Source: Betaproteobacteria bacterium
GTDB taxonomy: Bacteria; Pseudomonadota; Gammaproteobacteria; Burkholderiales; Burkholderiaceae_D
Direction of reading: 5' to 3'
Assembly (NCBI GenBank): GCA_025356395.1
Contig: JANXTA010000122.1
Location: forward strand, 33,499 to 97,498
DNA: 64,000 bases
The position numbers were made by a program, and so were the translations under genes. Each line of letters starts with the position of its first letter. Position 1 is the first letter of the stretch. Positions 41,305 through 52,937 of this stretch are shown here, piece after piece. The notes under the pieces are model-generated. The model was not told the DNA's origin. It saw nothing but the letters and a program-made list of their open reading frames with translations, and did no database searches.

Positions 41305-41978
41305 ATGTCCAAACCCGGTGAATTCTTCGTCGGCGTCATCGCTTCTTCGCGATCCTCCTGCCCGATGCGATCGCCACGTCGATCCTCGCACCGCGCTTCG
41401 GTCCGCTGGTGGTGGGACCACTGTTCGTCATGCCGACGAGCGACTCTGCCCAATGGGTCGCCTTTCTCGTGTGCGCCTTCTTCCTCGGTCATCTGCTGTT
41501 GCTGATCGGGTCGTATATCGACCCGCTCTACAACCGCCTTCGCGAACGACGCTCGCCCTACAGCAACGACAGCGCGTATGCGTGCGCGACAGAGATCCGT
41601 GATCTGCTGATCGACGCGAACGAACGTAAGGCGCTCAACACCTTCCAGTGGTCGCGCGCGACTCTCATCACCTCGTCGCCGGTCGCGGCGGACGAGGTGC
41701 ATCGCCTCGAAGCCGATTCGGAGTACTTCCTCAGCATGATGATCGTGTGCGTGCTGGCATCGGTGGTGCTGCTGATCGAACACCACACCCTGCGGGCACT
41801 GATCGAACACCACATCCTGCGGGCACTGATCGCGCTCGTGCTCGTGCCACCGTGTTTCGCGCGCTACTACGAGCAACGGCTGAAGAGCACGACGCAGGCC
41901 TACATCCACGTCATCACGCTGTATCGCGCGGGTTTGTCGAAGGGCATCGGGCCGCCGGTCAAGGAGGGTGCGGTGTGA
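41305..41978 (+). pseudogene. Membrane protein gene, frameshifted near the N-terminus
   Basis: The ATG at 41305 begins MSKPGEFFVGVI, and the continuation FFAILLPDAIATSILAPRFGPLVV is in another frame from about 41343, so one base is missing or extra there. The remainder to 41978 is open and has hydrophobic stretches (WVAFLVCAFFLGHLLLLIGSYI; YFLSMMIVCVLASVVLLI), and an ARYYEQRLKSTTQAYIHVITL tail. The family is unknown. A 27-bp tandem duplication is inside it. The stop overlaps the start of the next pseudogene. Confidence 0.7.
41774..41827 (+). repeat. 27-bp tandem duplication (two copies, one mismatch)
   Basis: Two adjacent copies of a 27-base unit differing at one position, encoding IEHHTLRAL and IEHHILRAL. 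The length is a multiple of three, so the frame is kept. It extends a hydrophobic segment of the membrane protein pseudogene. Confidence 0.85.
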
Positions 41979-42493
41979 GCGATGGAGCGCCCGGCGATCC
42001 GTTGCGTCCGGCCTCCGGGCGACGGGGCCACTTCAGGATGGAGTCGGGTCTTCACAGTGAGCTTTGGCTCGACCTCGACGGGCTCTTCGTCGATGCCAGG
42101 CGCATCGCGCCGTCGGTCCAGGTACTCGCTTCACGGCTCGAGTCTCACGGTGTGGCGGTGGTGTGCGGCCCGCTGCTCGGCGGCGCGTTCCTCGCGCAGT
42201 TGCTGGCGCAGGAAATGGGGGTGGCCTTCGCGTACACCGAGCTTGTCGGTGTCATCACCGATGACCTGTTCGGCGCCCGCTATGGACTCCCTCCCGGCCT
42301 CGTCGAGAATATCCGCGGCTAGCGCGTGGCCCTGATCGACCACGCCGCGTTGACGGTGCTCGGCTCGCGCAGCAGCGACTAGTTCGACGGCATCGGCTTG
42401 CCGGTCGAAAGCCTGTCGCGTCATCCCGTGGAGTCGTGGGCTCCGGCCGACTGTCCCTGGTGCCGCGCGGGCATGCCGCTCGAGGACGTCTGA
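41975..42493 (+). pseudogene. Orotate-phosphoribosyltransferase-like pseudogene
   Basis: From the GTG at 41975 one frame reads RPASGRRGHFRMESGLHSELWLDLDGLF, VVCGPLLGGAFLAQLLAQEMGVAFAYTE and GARYGLPPGLVENIRG, the pattern of OPRT-like proteins. It is interrupted by TAG at 42320-42322 and again near 42379. Between them, RVALIDHAALTVLGSRSSD lacks most of the PRPP-binding loop (D-D-x-x-x-x-G-x-S/T), so there is also a deletion. The family's C-terminal end (WAPADCPWCRAGMPLE) survives. The remnant is non-functional. The true pyrE is expected elsewhere. Confidence 0.75.
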
Positions 42494-42494
42494 A

Positions 42495-43415
42495 TCAGGC
42501 CAGCGATGTGGCCCAGGCCTCGAGTTGCGCGACGGTCGCGGTCGCGCCGCCGCACACGATGACCAGCACGCAGTCGTGGGCCGCAAGCACCTCGGCTCGA
42601 TCGTAGGCGAGGGCGAGTGCGGCGCCGCAGGCCGGCTCGACGACGAGGCGGTGATCGTCGACGAATCGCAGGCAGGCCTTCACCGCGGCGGCATCGGTCA
42701 CCGTGGTCGTGACGATGGGGCGTTCGTTCGCATGCCGGAACGCCTGCTCGCAGACCTGCTTCGCGCCGAGCGAGGTCGCGATGCTGGTGATCGCAGCGAG
42801 GGCCACGCGTCGACCCGCCCGCATCGAGGTCTGCAGCGACGCGGCGCCCTCGGTCTCCACCGCGACGATCGGCACGTCGGCCCATCCGTTGCGTCGCAAC
42901 CCCTCGACGACGCCGCACAGCAGGCCGCCACCTCCCACAGACAGCACCACCGCATCGGGCCGCGGACCCTGGCGCGCGGCCTCGTCGATCATCGTGGCGT
43001 GGCCCGGCCACAGCAGCGGGTCGTCGAAGGGATGCAGGAACGCGTCGGTCTCGCCGACCATCGCCAGCGCATGCTCGTTGGCCTCCTGCCACGACTCGCC
43101 GTGCACGACCAGGTCGGCGCCTTCCTGCGCGATCAACTGCCGTGCCCGCGCGGTCGTCGACTCGGGGACGACGACGGTGACGGGGATCGCGAGGCGTCGT
43201 CCGGCATGCGCGACCGCGATGCCGGCATTGCCGCCGGATGAAGACACGAAGCGTCGCGCACCGCGCGAGGCGTGCACCTCGCACGCGGCGCCGATGCCGC
43301 GGATCTTGAACGAGCCGGCTGGTTGTAGCGCGTCGAGCTTGAGCAGCACGGTGCGACCCGACGCGAGGCCGAGCGGCCGGGATTCGATCAACGGGGTTTC
43401 GATGTGCAGGGGCAT
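42495..43415 (-). CDS. PLP-dependent serine/threonine dehydratase-like enzyme
   Basis: A 306-residue fold-type II PLP enzyme. The Schiff-base Lys is in LQPAGSFKIRGIG at about 38, SSSGGNAGIAVAHAGR binds the substrate carboxylate, and the phosphate loop is LSVGGGGLLCGVVEG. The C-terminal VEPACGAALALAYD and VIVCGGA are typical of serine/threonine ammonia-lyases. It lacks a regulatory ACT domain, like catabolic dehydratases. The exact amino-acid substrate is uncertain. It ends two bases from the pseudogene's stop, tail to tail. Confidence 0.9.
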   Translation of the reverse strand: MPLHIETPLIESRPLGLASGRTVLLKLDALQPAGSFKIRGIGAACEVHASRGARRFVSSSGGNAGIAVAHAGRRLAIPVTVVVPESTTARARQLIAQEGADLVVHGESWQEANEHALAMVGETDAFLHPFDDPLLWPGHATMIDEAARQGPRPDAVVLSVGGGGLLCGVVEGLRRNGWADVPIVAVETEGAASLQTSMRAGRRVALAAITSIATSLGAKQVCEQAFRHANERPIVTTTVTDAAAVKACLRFVDDHRLVVEPACGAALALAYDRAEVLAAHDCVLVIVCGGATATVAQLEAWATSLA

Positions 43416-43498
43416 GGGGTCGAGGGTCGGACTGGATTGACGGTCTTCATGGGCCGGCGTCCATTCCGCGCTCCATAAAAAAAATAAGCGAGGATGAC

Positions 43499-44640
43499 AT
43501 GCGGATCCAATGGCGCAGGACGTTCGGGCCTGGCTTGCTGGTGGCTGGCGTGGCGCTTTCGCAAGGCGCCGCGATGGCCCAGGGGATACCGGTCGCCCGT
43601 TCCGAAGCGGTCGGCCTCTAGTCGGCCAAGCTGGATCACCTGAAGACCTACCTGCAGCGTGAGGTCGACCAGGGTCGCATCCCGGGCGCCGTTGTGATGG
43701 TGGTGTGCGACGCCAAGCTGGCGTGGTCGCAGACCGTCGGCTATCAGGACAAGGATGCCGGCAAGCCGATGAACAAGGACGCCATCTTCCGCATCTACTC
43801 GATGACGAAGCCGCTGGTCGCCGTTGCCGCGATGATGCTGGTCGAGGACGGCAAGCTGCAGCTCACCGATCCGGTCTCGAAGTATCTGCCGGCCTCCCAG
43901 AAGATGAACGTCAGCGTCGCGACGACCGATGCCGCGGGAGTCGTGAACTACTCGACTGTGCCGGCCACGAAGGCCATCACGGTCCACGACCCGCTGCGGC
44001 AAACGTCGGGCATCGGCTATGCGGAGATCACCTGCAATGCCGCGCTCAAGAAGGTGTACGTCGACGCCGGCGTCTTCGTCGAGAACGGCACCGACTGCGA
44101 CAGACAGCCGTCACGCCCACGCAGGAGATCGAGGGCCTGGCCAGGGCGCCGCTGTCGACGCAGCCCGGCACCAAGTGGGAGTACGGGATGTTGGTCGACG
44201 TCCTCGGGCGCGTCGTCCAGACGGCGAGCGGGATGCGGCTGGCGGACTTCATCGACGCCCGTCGGCTCAAGCCGCTGAAGATGGTCGGCAGCGGCTTCCA
44301 GGTCCCCGAGGCCCAACGCGGGCGCATCGCGCAGCCGCTCGCTATCGATCCCGTGACGAAGACGCCGAACAGCCGTTCGACGTCACGATCGCCCCGCAGA
44401 ACGACTCGGGCGGCGCGGGCGCCGTCTCCACGGCGTCGGACTACCTGCGCTTCGCCGACATGCTGCTGCGCGGCAGCAAGCTCGACGGCCAGCGCGTCCT
44501 CAGCCCCACGACGATCCGCCTGATGACGTCCGACTCGCTCGGCTCCCGCAGCACCGTGCCGCTCAGTCCGTGCGCGCTACTGATGGGCGTGTAGGGCTAC
44601 ACCTTCGGCCTCGGCTTCATGGTCCGCCAGGGACCGGGAC
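43499..44640 (+). pseudogene. Serine hydrolase (class C beta-lactamase family) pseudogene
   Basis: The ATG at 43499 starts a signal peptide (GPGLLVAGVALSQGAAMA), then TAG at 43619-43621 breaks the frame. The same frame continues with LKTYLQREVDQGRIPGAVVMV and the active-site SxxK in FRIYSMTKPLVAVAAMMLVEDGKL. Near 44095 the homologous sequence moves to a second frame (EGLARAPLSTQPGTKWEYGMLVDVLGRVV) and near 44375 to a third (DVTIAPQNDSGGAGAVSTASDYLRFADML), which meets a TAG at 44592-44594 in GV-stop-GYTFGLGFMVRQG. The C-terminal KTG-type region is missing. It is thoroughly inactivated. Confidence 0.85.
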
Positions 44641-44654
44641 TCGCCGGCGTCCCG

Positions 44655-45046
44655 GATCCGAGGACGTGCTCAACAGCTCCTACGCGAACGTCGATCGGTC
44701 GATGCGCCAGAGCATCCTGCAGGCGCATGGCGAGAAGCCTGTCACGCCTGCAGAACAGCAGCAGATCGATTCCACGATCACGAAGGTCATGGCGCTGATG
44801 CAGGACGAGATGTCGTGGGCGAAGATGAAGCCGCAGTACGTTCTTCTCTACGTGGAGACCTTCGATCAGGACGAAGTGGATGGCCTGCTCGCGTTCTATG
44901 CCACACCCGCAGGCCAGGCCATGATCAACAAGATGCCGATCGTGATGCAGAAGTCCATGACGATGATGCAGTCGCAGATGCAGGTCGTGATGCCGAAGAT
45001 GATGGGCGTCATGCAGGACTCGATGCGAGACTCTGTGACGAAGTAG
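44655..45046 (+). pseudogene. DUF2059 gene lacking its 5' end
   Basis: About 125 residues (EDVLNSSYANVDRSMRQSIL, WAKMKPQYVLLYVETFDQDEVDGLLAFYATPAGQAMINKMPIVMQ) match the DUF2059 family through to a normal C-terminus at 45046. The expected signal peptide and first helix are absent. The sequence just upstream (to about 44650) is instead the serine-hydrolase remnant, so the two genes appear fused by a deletion. An open frame crosses the joint from 44570 but starts in shifted hydrolase sequence. It is unlikely to be exported or functional. Confidence 0.7.
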
Positions 45047-45105
45047 GGCGTATCGCGACACGGTCGCGCGCCTCGGAAGGATCGTGGCGCGGCTGCACGA
45101 AGTGA

Positions 45106-47648
<2,543 letters not shown>

Positions 47649-47742
47649 CGGGTCGAGTCGTGTGTCCTTCCCGGGAAGGGCGGAGGGGCCGATCGCGGTC
47701 TGTTCGGTATCCTCAACCTCCACCTTGAATGAAAGCTGCTGA

Positions 47743-49182
47743 ATGGAATCCTGGTCGGTCATGGTCACACTGGTGCTGGGTCTGGCGATCGGCGCCGTCG
47801 CGACCGCATGGTTGCTCCGTCGCGGCAATCGCCTGGCGATCGAGGCCGCGCTCGCTTCGGCGGGTGCGGATGCGCAGGTCCGCCTCGCCACGTCCGAGGC
47901 GCAGCGCGCTGCACGCGATGAAGAACTGCTTGGGCTGCAGGCGCGGCTCGATGCGTCGCTCGTCGACGCGAAGTCGACGACCGATGCGCTCAACGACACA
48001 CGCGTCACCCATGCCGAACTGGTGATCGAGTTGCGCGAGGAGCGCGAGCAGGCCGGCGAGAAGCTCGCGATCCTGATGCAGGCCCGCGACGAACTCTCGG
48101 CGCACTTCAGGACCCTGGCCGGTGAAGCCCTCGAGACCAATCGCAAGCGCATGACCGAGCAGCATCACGGTGCGCTCGAACAGATCCTCAAGCCGCTGGG
48201 CGAGAAGATCGTCGCTTTCGAGCAGAAGGTCGTCGACACCTACGACAAGGAGACGCAGCAACGCTCCGCGCTCAAGCAGGAGGTGCTGAACCTGCAGCAG
48301 GCGACCGCGCGCATCAACGAGGACGCGGTCAACCTGACCAAGGCCCTCAAGGGCGAGGCCAAGACCCGCGGCAACTGGGGCGAGGTGGTGCTCGAACGCG
48401 TGCTCGAGCGGTCGGGCCTCGTGAAGGGCCGCGAGTACGAGACGCAGTTCTCGCTGAAGGACGACGAGGGCCAGGCGCTGCGACCCGATGTCGTCATCCG
48501 CCTGCCCGACGACAAGCACATCGTGATCGACTCGAAGGTCTCGCTGGTCGCATACGACCGCTACTACGCGGCCATCGACGACGACGGACGGACGCTCGCC
48601 GGACGGCAGCACGTGGAGGCGATCCGCAAGCACGCGAAGGACCTCGGGGCGAAGAGCTATCACGAGCGCAGCGGCCTCGACTCGCCCGACTTCGTCGCGA
48701 TGTTCGTGCCGATCGAGCCCGCGCTCGGCCTCGCGTCGTCGCTCGACGAATCGCTTTTCGTGGATGCCTGGGACCATAAGGTGGTCCTGGTCACGCCGAG
48801 CACGCTGCTCGCCGTGCTGACCACGGTGCGCACGCTCTGGCAACGCGAGAAGCAGACCCGCAACGCCATCGAGATCGCCGAGAAGGCGGGCGGGCTTTAC
48901 GACCAGTTCACGCTCGTGATCGACGCGCTGGAACAGGTCGGATCGCATCTCGAGAAGGCCGGCAAGGCGTTCGACCTGACCCGCATGCGCCTGTCCGAGG
49001 GCAAGGGCAATCTCGTGAAGCGTATCGAGCACCTGCGCGAGATGGGGGCCAAGGCCAAGAAGCAGTTGCCGGAAGCCTGGCTCGAACGGGCGGACGACCA
49101 GGACGAGGAGGGCGCGACGACCGCGCCTCCCTCCAAGCTCACCCTCGTGCTGCCGCCCGACCTCGACGCGGAACCGCGCTGA
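47743..49182 (+). CDS. rmuC: DNA recombination protein RmuC
   Basis: A 479-residue protein: an N-terminal membrane anchor (VMVTLVLGLAIGAVATAWLL), a long coiled coil at about 40-230, then the nuclease-like RmuC core with GNWGEVVLERVLERSGLVKG, RPDVVIRLPDDKHIVIDSKVSLVAY and FVPIEPALGLASSLDE. Homologues limit inversion events and may be restriction-like nucleases. The C-terminal tail is Pro/Asp-rich. Confidence 0.95.
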   Translation: MESWSVMVTLVLGLAIGAVATAWLLRRGNRLAIEAALASAGADAQVRLATSEAQRAARDEELLGLQARLDASLVDAKSTTDALNDTRVTHAELVIELREEREQAGEKLAILMQARDELSAHFRTLAGEALETNRKRMTEQHHGALEQILKPLGEKIVAFEQKVVDTYDKETQQRSALKQEVLNLQQATARINEDAVNLTKALKGEAKTRGNWGEVVLERVLERSGLVKGREYETQFSLKDDEGQALRPDVVIRLPDDKHIVIDSKVSLVAYDRYYAAIDDDGRTLAGRQHVEAIRKHAKDLGAKSYHERSGLDSPDFVAMFVPIEPALGLASSLDESLFVDAWDHKVVLVTPSTLLAVLTTVRTLWQREKQTRNAIEIAEKAGGLYDQFTLVIDALEQVGSHLEKAGKAFDLTRMRLSEGKGNLVKRIEHLREMGAKAKKQLPEAWLERADDQDEEGATTAPPSKLTLVLPPDLDAEPR

Positions 49183-49264
49183 ATCATTTCGCTAAACTTC
49201 GGCCTTTCGGGCTTCGCGACCCGTGGTCGAAACCGATCGCCCGCCCGCCATTCATGGAGAACAC

Positions 49265-49636
49265 ATGACATCCACGTTCCGATCGACCGCGCTGCTGGCC
49301 TGCTGCCTGACGGCCCTCTCTCTTGCCGCCGAAGCCCAGACCGCCGCGCCCGCTGCAACGGCCGTGCAGGTCCCGCAGATCGAGTGCCAGAGCCCGGGCT
49401 CGGCGCCGCTCGACAAGGCCGGTTCCGACATGACCCGTTTCTCGAAGCGCGTCGACGAATACAAGATCTGCGTGAACGCCTATGTCAAGTCCACAGGTGC
49501 GAAGTCCAACGAATACGCCGACCAGGCGCGCGCCTACGGTGACGCCGCGAACAAGGCGATCGAGGACTACAACGCGTACATCACCAAGCTCAACGAATCG
49601 ACCAAGTCGGACAAGAGCGGCACGACCAAGAACTGA
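49265..49636 (+). CDS. Hypothetical exported protein
   Basis: A 123-residue protein with a signal peptide (TALLACCLTALSLAAEAQTA), preceded by GGAGAACAC before the ATG. The mature part is mostly helical with two cysteines, one near the start (IECQSPG) and one in YKICVNAYVKS, which could form a disulfide, and ends in a Lys/Ser-rich tail. The family is not recognised. It converges with the SLOG gene, six bases apart. Confidence 0.85.
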   Translation: MTSTFRSTALLACCLTALSLAAEAQTAAPAATAVQVPQIECQSPGSAPLDKAGSDMTRFSKRVDEYKICVNAYVKSTGAKSNEYADQARAYGDAANKAIEDYNAYITKLNESTKSDKSGTTKN

Positions 49637-49642
49637 GGTCGA

Positions 49643-51367
49643 TCAGCGCGCGGCGGCCACGGCCTCGGGCGGCAGCACCATCGGCCGGTCGCGGCGCAAC
49701 GTGAGCCAGTCCTCGTTCTCGAACAGGGCTTCGCGACCCAGGGCGGTGAGCAGTTCTCGCAGCGCTTCGGTCTCGTCGCCGCCGCGGGCCACCAGCGCGA
49801 TGTAGGCCTGTTCGGCACGGGCGAAGATGCCGGCCAGGATGGCGTGCTGCTTCGAGCGGGCGACGTAGCCCATGCTGTCGGACAAGGCATCGATCAGCGC
49901 ACCGACGATCGGCAGCGAGCCGACGCTGATGACGGTCCAGTGCCCGAATCCTCCCATTTCCTCGAGGTGGTTCCACAACACGAACAGCATGGCGGTCTTG
50001 ACCAAGCCGACCGCGAAGAAGCCCAGCGACGCGAGCTTCGCGATGCGTCCCGAGCGACTCAGTCGTCGAGCACTCGCGCCGAAATACACGACCTGTTCGG
50101 TGACCCACGCCCTGAGCACCAGGTCGACCTCGGTGAACGTGCGCGGCGGTGAAGGCCAGCAAGGCCGCAGTGCCTCGCGGATCCATTGCAGTTCGTCGTT
50201 CTGCTTGCGCAGGTAGACATCGGTGACGCTGGTGCGGATGCCCGCGAGCGACCAGAAGAAGCGGACCCGCATGCCCTCGGCGAGCGCGCGATAGTCGAGG
50301 TGCTTGCGCAGGGCGCCGACCTGGCGATGCCAGAGATACACGCCGCATACCAGCGCGAAGGCGCCGAGGTAAAGGCCGAGCATCGCGCGGATCGGCAGCA
50401 CGCGCGAATAGGCCTCGTATGCGACCGTCATCACGATCCCGAGACTGACCAGCACCTTGAGTACCCGGTCGCCGATGGTCCGATAGTGGATCGACAGCGC
50501 GTCCGCGGTCTCGAAGGTCCGCGCGACCGATCGCTGTTCGGGGTCGAGCGTCGGCTTCGTGGATCCGGCGAGCGTGGAGGGAAGCCTGACGCCGAGGCGT
50601 CGCCGCGCACGTACGCCGTTGAACTCGTCGATGCGGCGATGGATGGTGTCGAACTGGCCGGGCTCGCGGTCGACCGGATAGAGCCACTGCACCGCTCCCA
50701 GTCCGGCGTCGGTCGTCGACGCAGGCTCGCTCGCGTTGCGACGGACCTTGAGCCAGGCCACCGGGCCGCTGTCGGGCAGTTCGATCAGTTCGGCGGTGCT
50801 CGGCTGGAACGGGCCACGCCCCGTGAGCTTGTAGTGGACGACCTCGCCGGTCCCACCCGGCAGCGTGTTCGCCACGCCGTCCCACAGCGCCAGCAGCACG
50901 TGGCAGTGCGAGGCCACGAAGTCGCCGGCCTGCTGGTAGTGGGCGTCGCGATGCGCAGCGTCGCCGGGCGCTTCGAAGCTGCCCCCGACCTCGATGGTCG
51001 GGAGCACGAACACGTTGTGCGGCGACAGGCGGTCGAGCAGCGCGCGGAACGCGGGCGCGCGATCCTCGAAGTCGCGTTCGTAGTCGGTGAGCGCCAGCGG
51101 CAGCACGGCGACGACGTCGTAGCCGCGCTTCAGGGCGATCTCGACTGGTACGCGATCCGCGCCCTCGGCCAGCGGCGACAGCACGCGTAGCGGCGTGTGT
51201 GGATAGCGTCGATGCAGGTCGTCGAACAAGGCTTCGACCCGCCTTCGGTAGAGGTCGAGATCCTCGACCGCGAGGCTGCGATGGCCGGTGACGCCGATGG
51301 TCAGCGCGATGCGGCCGTCGACGGATCTCGGCGCAGAGGGCGGCGAGGTCGTTGCTTCTGCAACCAT
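49643..51367 (-). CDS. SLOG domain fused to a transmembrane (SLATT-like) effector
   Basis: A 574-residue protein. Residues of about 20-165 form a SLOG/LOG-like Rossmann domain: TIGVTGHR (23-30), LRVLSPLAEGADR (60-72) and the alternating strands VVAVLPL and HVLLALWDG. SLOG domains bind or process nucleotide-derived ligands. Residues of about 300-500 carry four hydrophobic helices (at about 302-320, 328-346, 443-465 and 476-495) in the two-pair layout of SLATT-type membrane effectors, with a charged helical linker between pairs. The gene starts three bases after the stop of the TIR gene. By analogy with Thoeris and other SLOG effectors, I infer it responds to a nucleotide signal made by the TIR protein by acting at the membrane. 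Confidence 0.8.
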   Translation of the reverse strand: MVAEATTSPPSAPRSVDGRIALTIGVTGHRSLAVEDLDLYRRRVEALFDDLHRRYPHTPLRVLSPLAEGADRVPVEIALKRGYDVVAVLPLALTDYERDFEDRAPAFRALLDRLSPHNVFVLPTIEVGGSFEAPGDAAHRDAHYQQAGDFVASHCHVLLALWDGVANTLPGGTGEVVHYKLTGRGPFQPSTAELIELPDSGPVAWLKVRRNASEPASTTDAGLGAVQWLYPVDREPGQFDTIHRRIDEFNGVRARRRLGVRLPSTLAGSTKPTLDPEQRSVARTFETADALSIHYRTIGDRVLKVLVSLGIVMTVAYEAYSRVLPIRAMLGLYLGAFALVCGVYLWHRQVGALRKHLDYRALAEGMRVRFFWSLAGIRTSVTDVYLRKQNDELQWIREALRPCWPSPPRTFTEVDLVLRAWVTEQVVYFGASARRLSRSGRIAKLASLGFFAVGLVKTAMLFVLWNHLEEMGGFGHWTVISVGSLPIVGALIDALSDSMGYVARSKQHAILAGIFARAEQAYIALVARGGDETEALRELLTALGREALFENEDWLTLRRDRPMVLPPEAVAAAR

Positions 51368-51370
51368 CGG

Positions 51371-52066
51371 TCAGTCACCCAGGCGCTGACGACAGGCCTT
51401 GGTGAAGACCGCGCGTTCCTTCGGGTCCTTGAACTCGTCGGCAAGCAACTCGACCATCGCCGACGGCGTCGCGTTCGTGGCACTCGCCCGCTGCACGAGG
51501 AAGCGCGCGATGGGTCCGATGTGCCGCGCCAGCTCGCGCGTGACGAAGGCCAGGTCGTCCTCGCGATAGTGCGGGGTCTCGGGCATGCGCGGCGGCAGAG
51601 CGAATGAGGCCGTCAGGTCGGTCGCGATGGCGTTCACCGTCTCTTGCCCGTCCGCGGTGGGAAGAGGCTTCGAGACGGTCTTCACCAGCGCGCAGAGACG
51701 ATCGATGTGCACTTCCATCCGCCCGTCGAAGGCATCGAACCAGTGTTGCGTGCTGAGGAAGTATTCGAGGCTCTTGACCGGCAGGACCTTCTCGATCCGG
51801 AACGGGATGACGGGCATGTCGCGGTTGATCGCCCGCTCGACCTCGCGCCTGACCTGCGGCGACTTGTTGGACCACGACGAGAACACCAGCACCATCACGT
51901 TGGCCGCGTTGATGCCGTCGATGATCTGCTCGGCCCATTCGGTGCTCGGCTGGATGTCGCGCGGTGCCATCCAGCAGCGGCGGCCTTCGCGTTCGATCGC
52001 CGTGCAGATCGCGTTGGCGACCGTGTCGTCGTGATTCGAGTAGCTGATGAAGACCCGGTCGCTCAC
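51371..52066 (-). CDS. TIR-domain protein
   Basis: A 231-residue protein, starting with GTG four bases after the previous stop and without an obvious Shine-Dalgarno sequence, so probably translationally coupled. Residues 1-135 are a TIR domain: DRVFISYSNHDDTVANAI (box 1), GRRCWMAPRDIQPSTEWAEQI (box 2) and FSSWSNKSPQVRREVERAI, where E75 aligns with the NAD-hydrolase Glu of enzymatic TIR domains. The C-terminal 95 residues are helical, of unknown family (FVTRELARHIGPIARFLVQ). An NAD-cleaving or NAD-cyclising enzyme is inferred. Confidence 0.9.
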   Translation of the reverse strand: MSDRVFISYSNHDDTVANAICTAIEREGRRCWMAPRDIQPSTEWAEQIIDGINAANVMVLVFSSWSNKSPQVRREVERAINRDMPVIPFRIEKVLPVKSLEYFLSTQHWFDAFDGRMEVHIDRLCALVKTVSKPLPTADGQETVNAIATDLTASFALPPRMPETPHYREDDLAFVTRELARHIGPIARFLVQRASATNATPSAMVELLADEFKDPKERAVFTKACRQRLGD

Positions 52067-52070
52067 GGCA

Positions 52071-52937
52071 TCAGCGCAGCAGGGACAGCGAGCGGTCGAG
52101 GCTGCGACGCATCCGTTCGAAGGCGCGGGCGAGGGTGGCGATCTCGTCGTTGCCCTTCAGCGTGAACTCGGCCGACAGGTCGCCTTCACTGACCTTCTCG
52201 GCGATGGCCGAGATGCGCTTGATCGGCTTCAGGATGATCACGTGGATCAACGCGTTGGCGACGACGAAGAGCGCGGCGAAAAGGCAAAGGATCGAGATCA
52301 GGAAAAGGCGATAGGTGGCATCGGCTCGTTTCAGCGCGGCCGCGAGCGGGACCGAGACGATCTGGCCGCCGATGACCTCGTGGAGCTTCCAGCCGAAGCC
52401 GTTGCTGTCGCCGTACTTGACCCGCATGGTCTGCGGCGCGACGGCGGCGGTGCTGTGGCAGATCAGGCATTGCGGTCCGGTCACCGACAACGGATGGGCG
52501 ATGTACAGCGCGCGGCCGGTGGCCGTGTCGCGCTCGCCGATGATCTCGGTGGTCTGGGCCTCGTTGCGGAATTTCTCGATGACGTCGCTCTCCCAGTCGT
52601 TCGCACGATCCTTCAGGTTGGTCGGGTTGAGCGTCGCTTCGCGATAGATGTATTCGGGATAGTCGACCCGCAGCTTGTCGAGGTTGGTGGTGGCCGCGTA
52701 CGAGGGAATGGTCTGCGGCAGGAAATCGGTCTGCATCTGCGCGGCCAGCAGCGGCTGGATCTCGTCGGCCGTGTACTTGCGCACGGCGCTCGCGCTTTCC
52801 ATCATCAGGCGGGCCTGGTCGATGACTTCGCGCTTCGCGTTGTCCTGCAGGATCGAGTAGGCGATCCAGCCGGCGACGCTGACGCCGATTGCGAACACGA
52901 TCACCATCGCGAGGTTCATGCGAACGAGCAGGCTCAT
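52071..52937 (-). CDS. DUF3365 (Tll0287-like) c-type haem sensor with HAMP domain
   Basis: A 288-residue membrane protein. Helix 1 is at about 9-30, then a periplasmic DUF3365 domain (about 35-205) with one haem-attachment motif C157-L-I-C160-H161, then helix 2 at about 210-235, and a cytoplasmic HAMP segment (ILKPIKRISAIAEKVSEGDLSAEF, to about 285). It ends after HAMP, with no kinase or methyl-accepting output of its own. It is the first gene of the run that continues with the TIR and SLOG genes, which are therefore candidate outputs. The haem suggests redox or gas sensing. Confidence 0.9.
   Translation of the reverse strand: MSLLVRMNLAMVIVFAIGVSVAGWIAYSILQDNAKREVIDQARLMMESASAVRKYTADEIQPLLAAQMQTDFLPQTIPSYAATTNLDKLRVDYPEYIYREATLNPTNLKDRANDWESDVIEKFRNEAQTTEIIGERDTATGRALYIAHPLSVTGPQCLICHSTAAVAPQTMRVKYGDSNGFGWKLHEVIGGQIVSVPLAAALKRADATYRLFLISILCLFAALFVVANALIHVIILKPIKRISAIAEKVSEGDLSAEFTLKGNDEIATLARAFERMRRSLDRSLSLLR

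Noticed and set aside
49643..52066. Calling the TIR-SLOG pair a canonical Thoeris system (thsA/thsB)
   Set aside because: The SLOG partner has membrane helices rather than a Sir2 domain, and an extra haem sensor is present; only the general logic matches.
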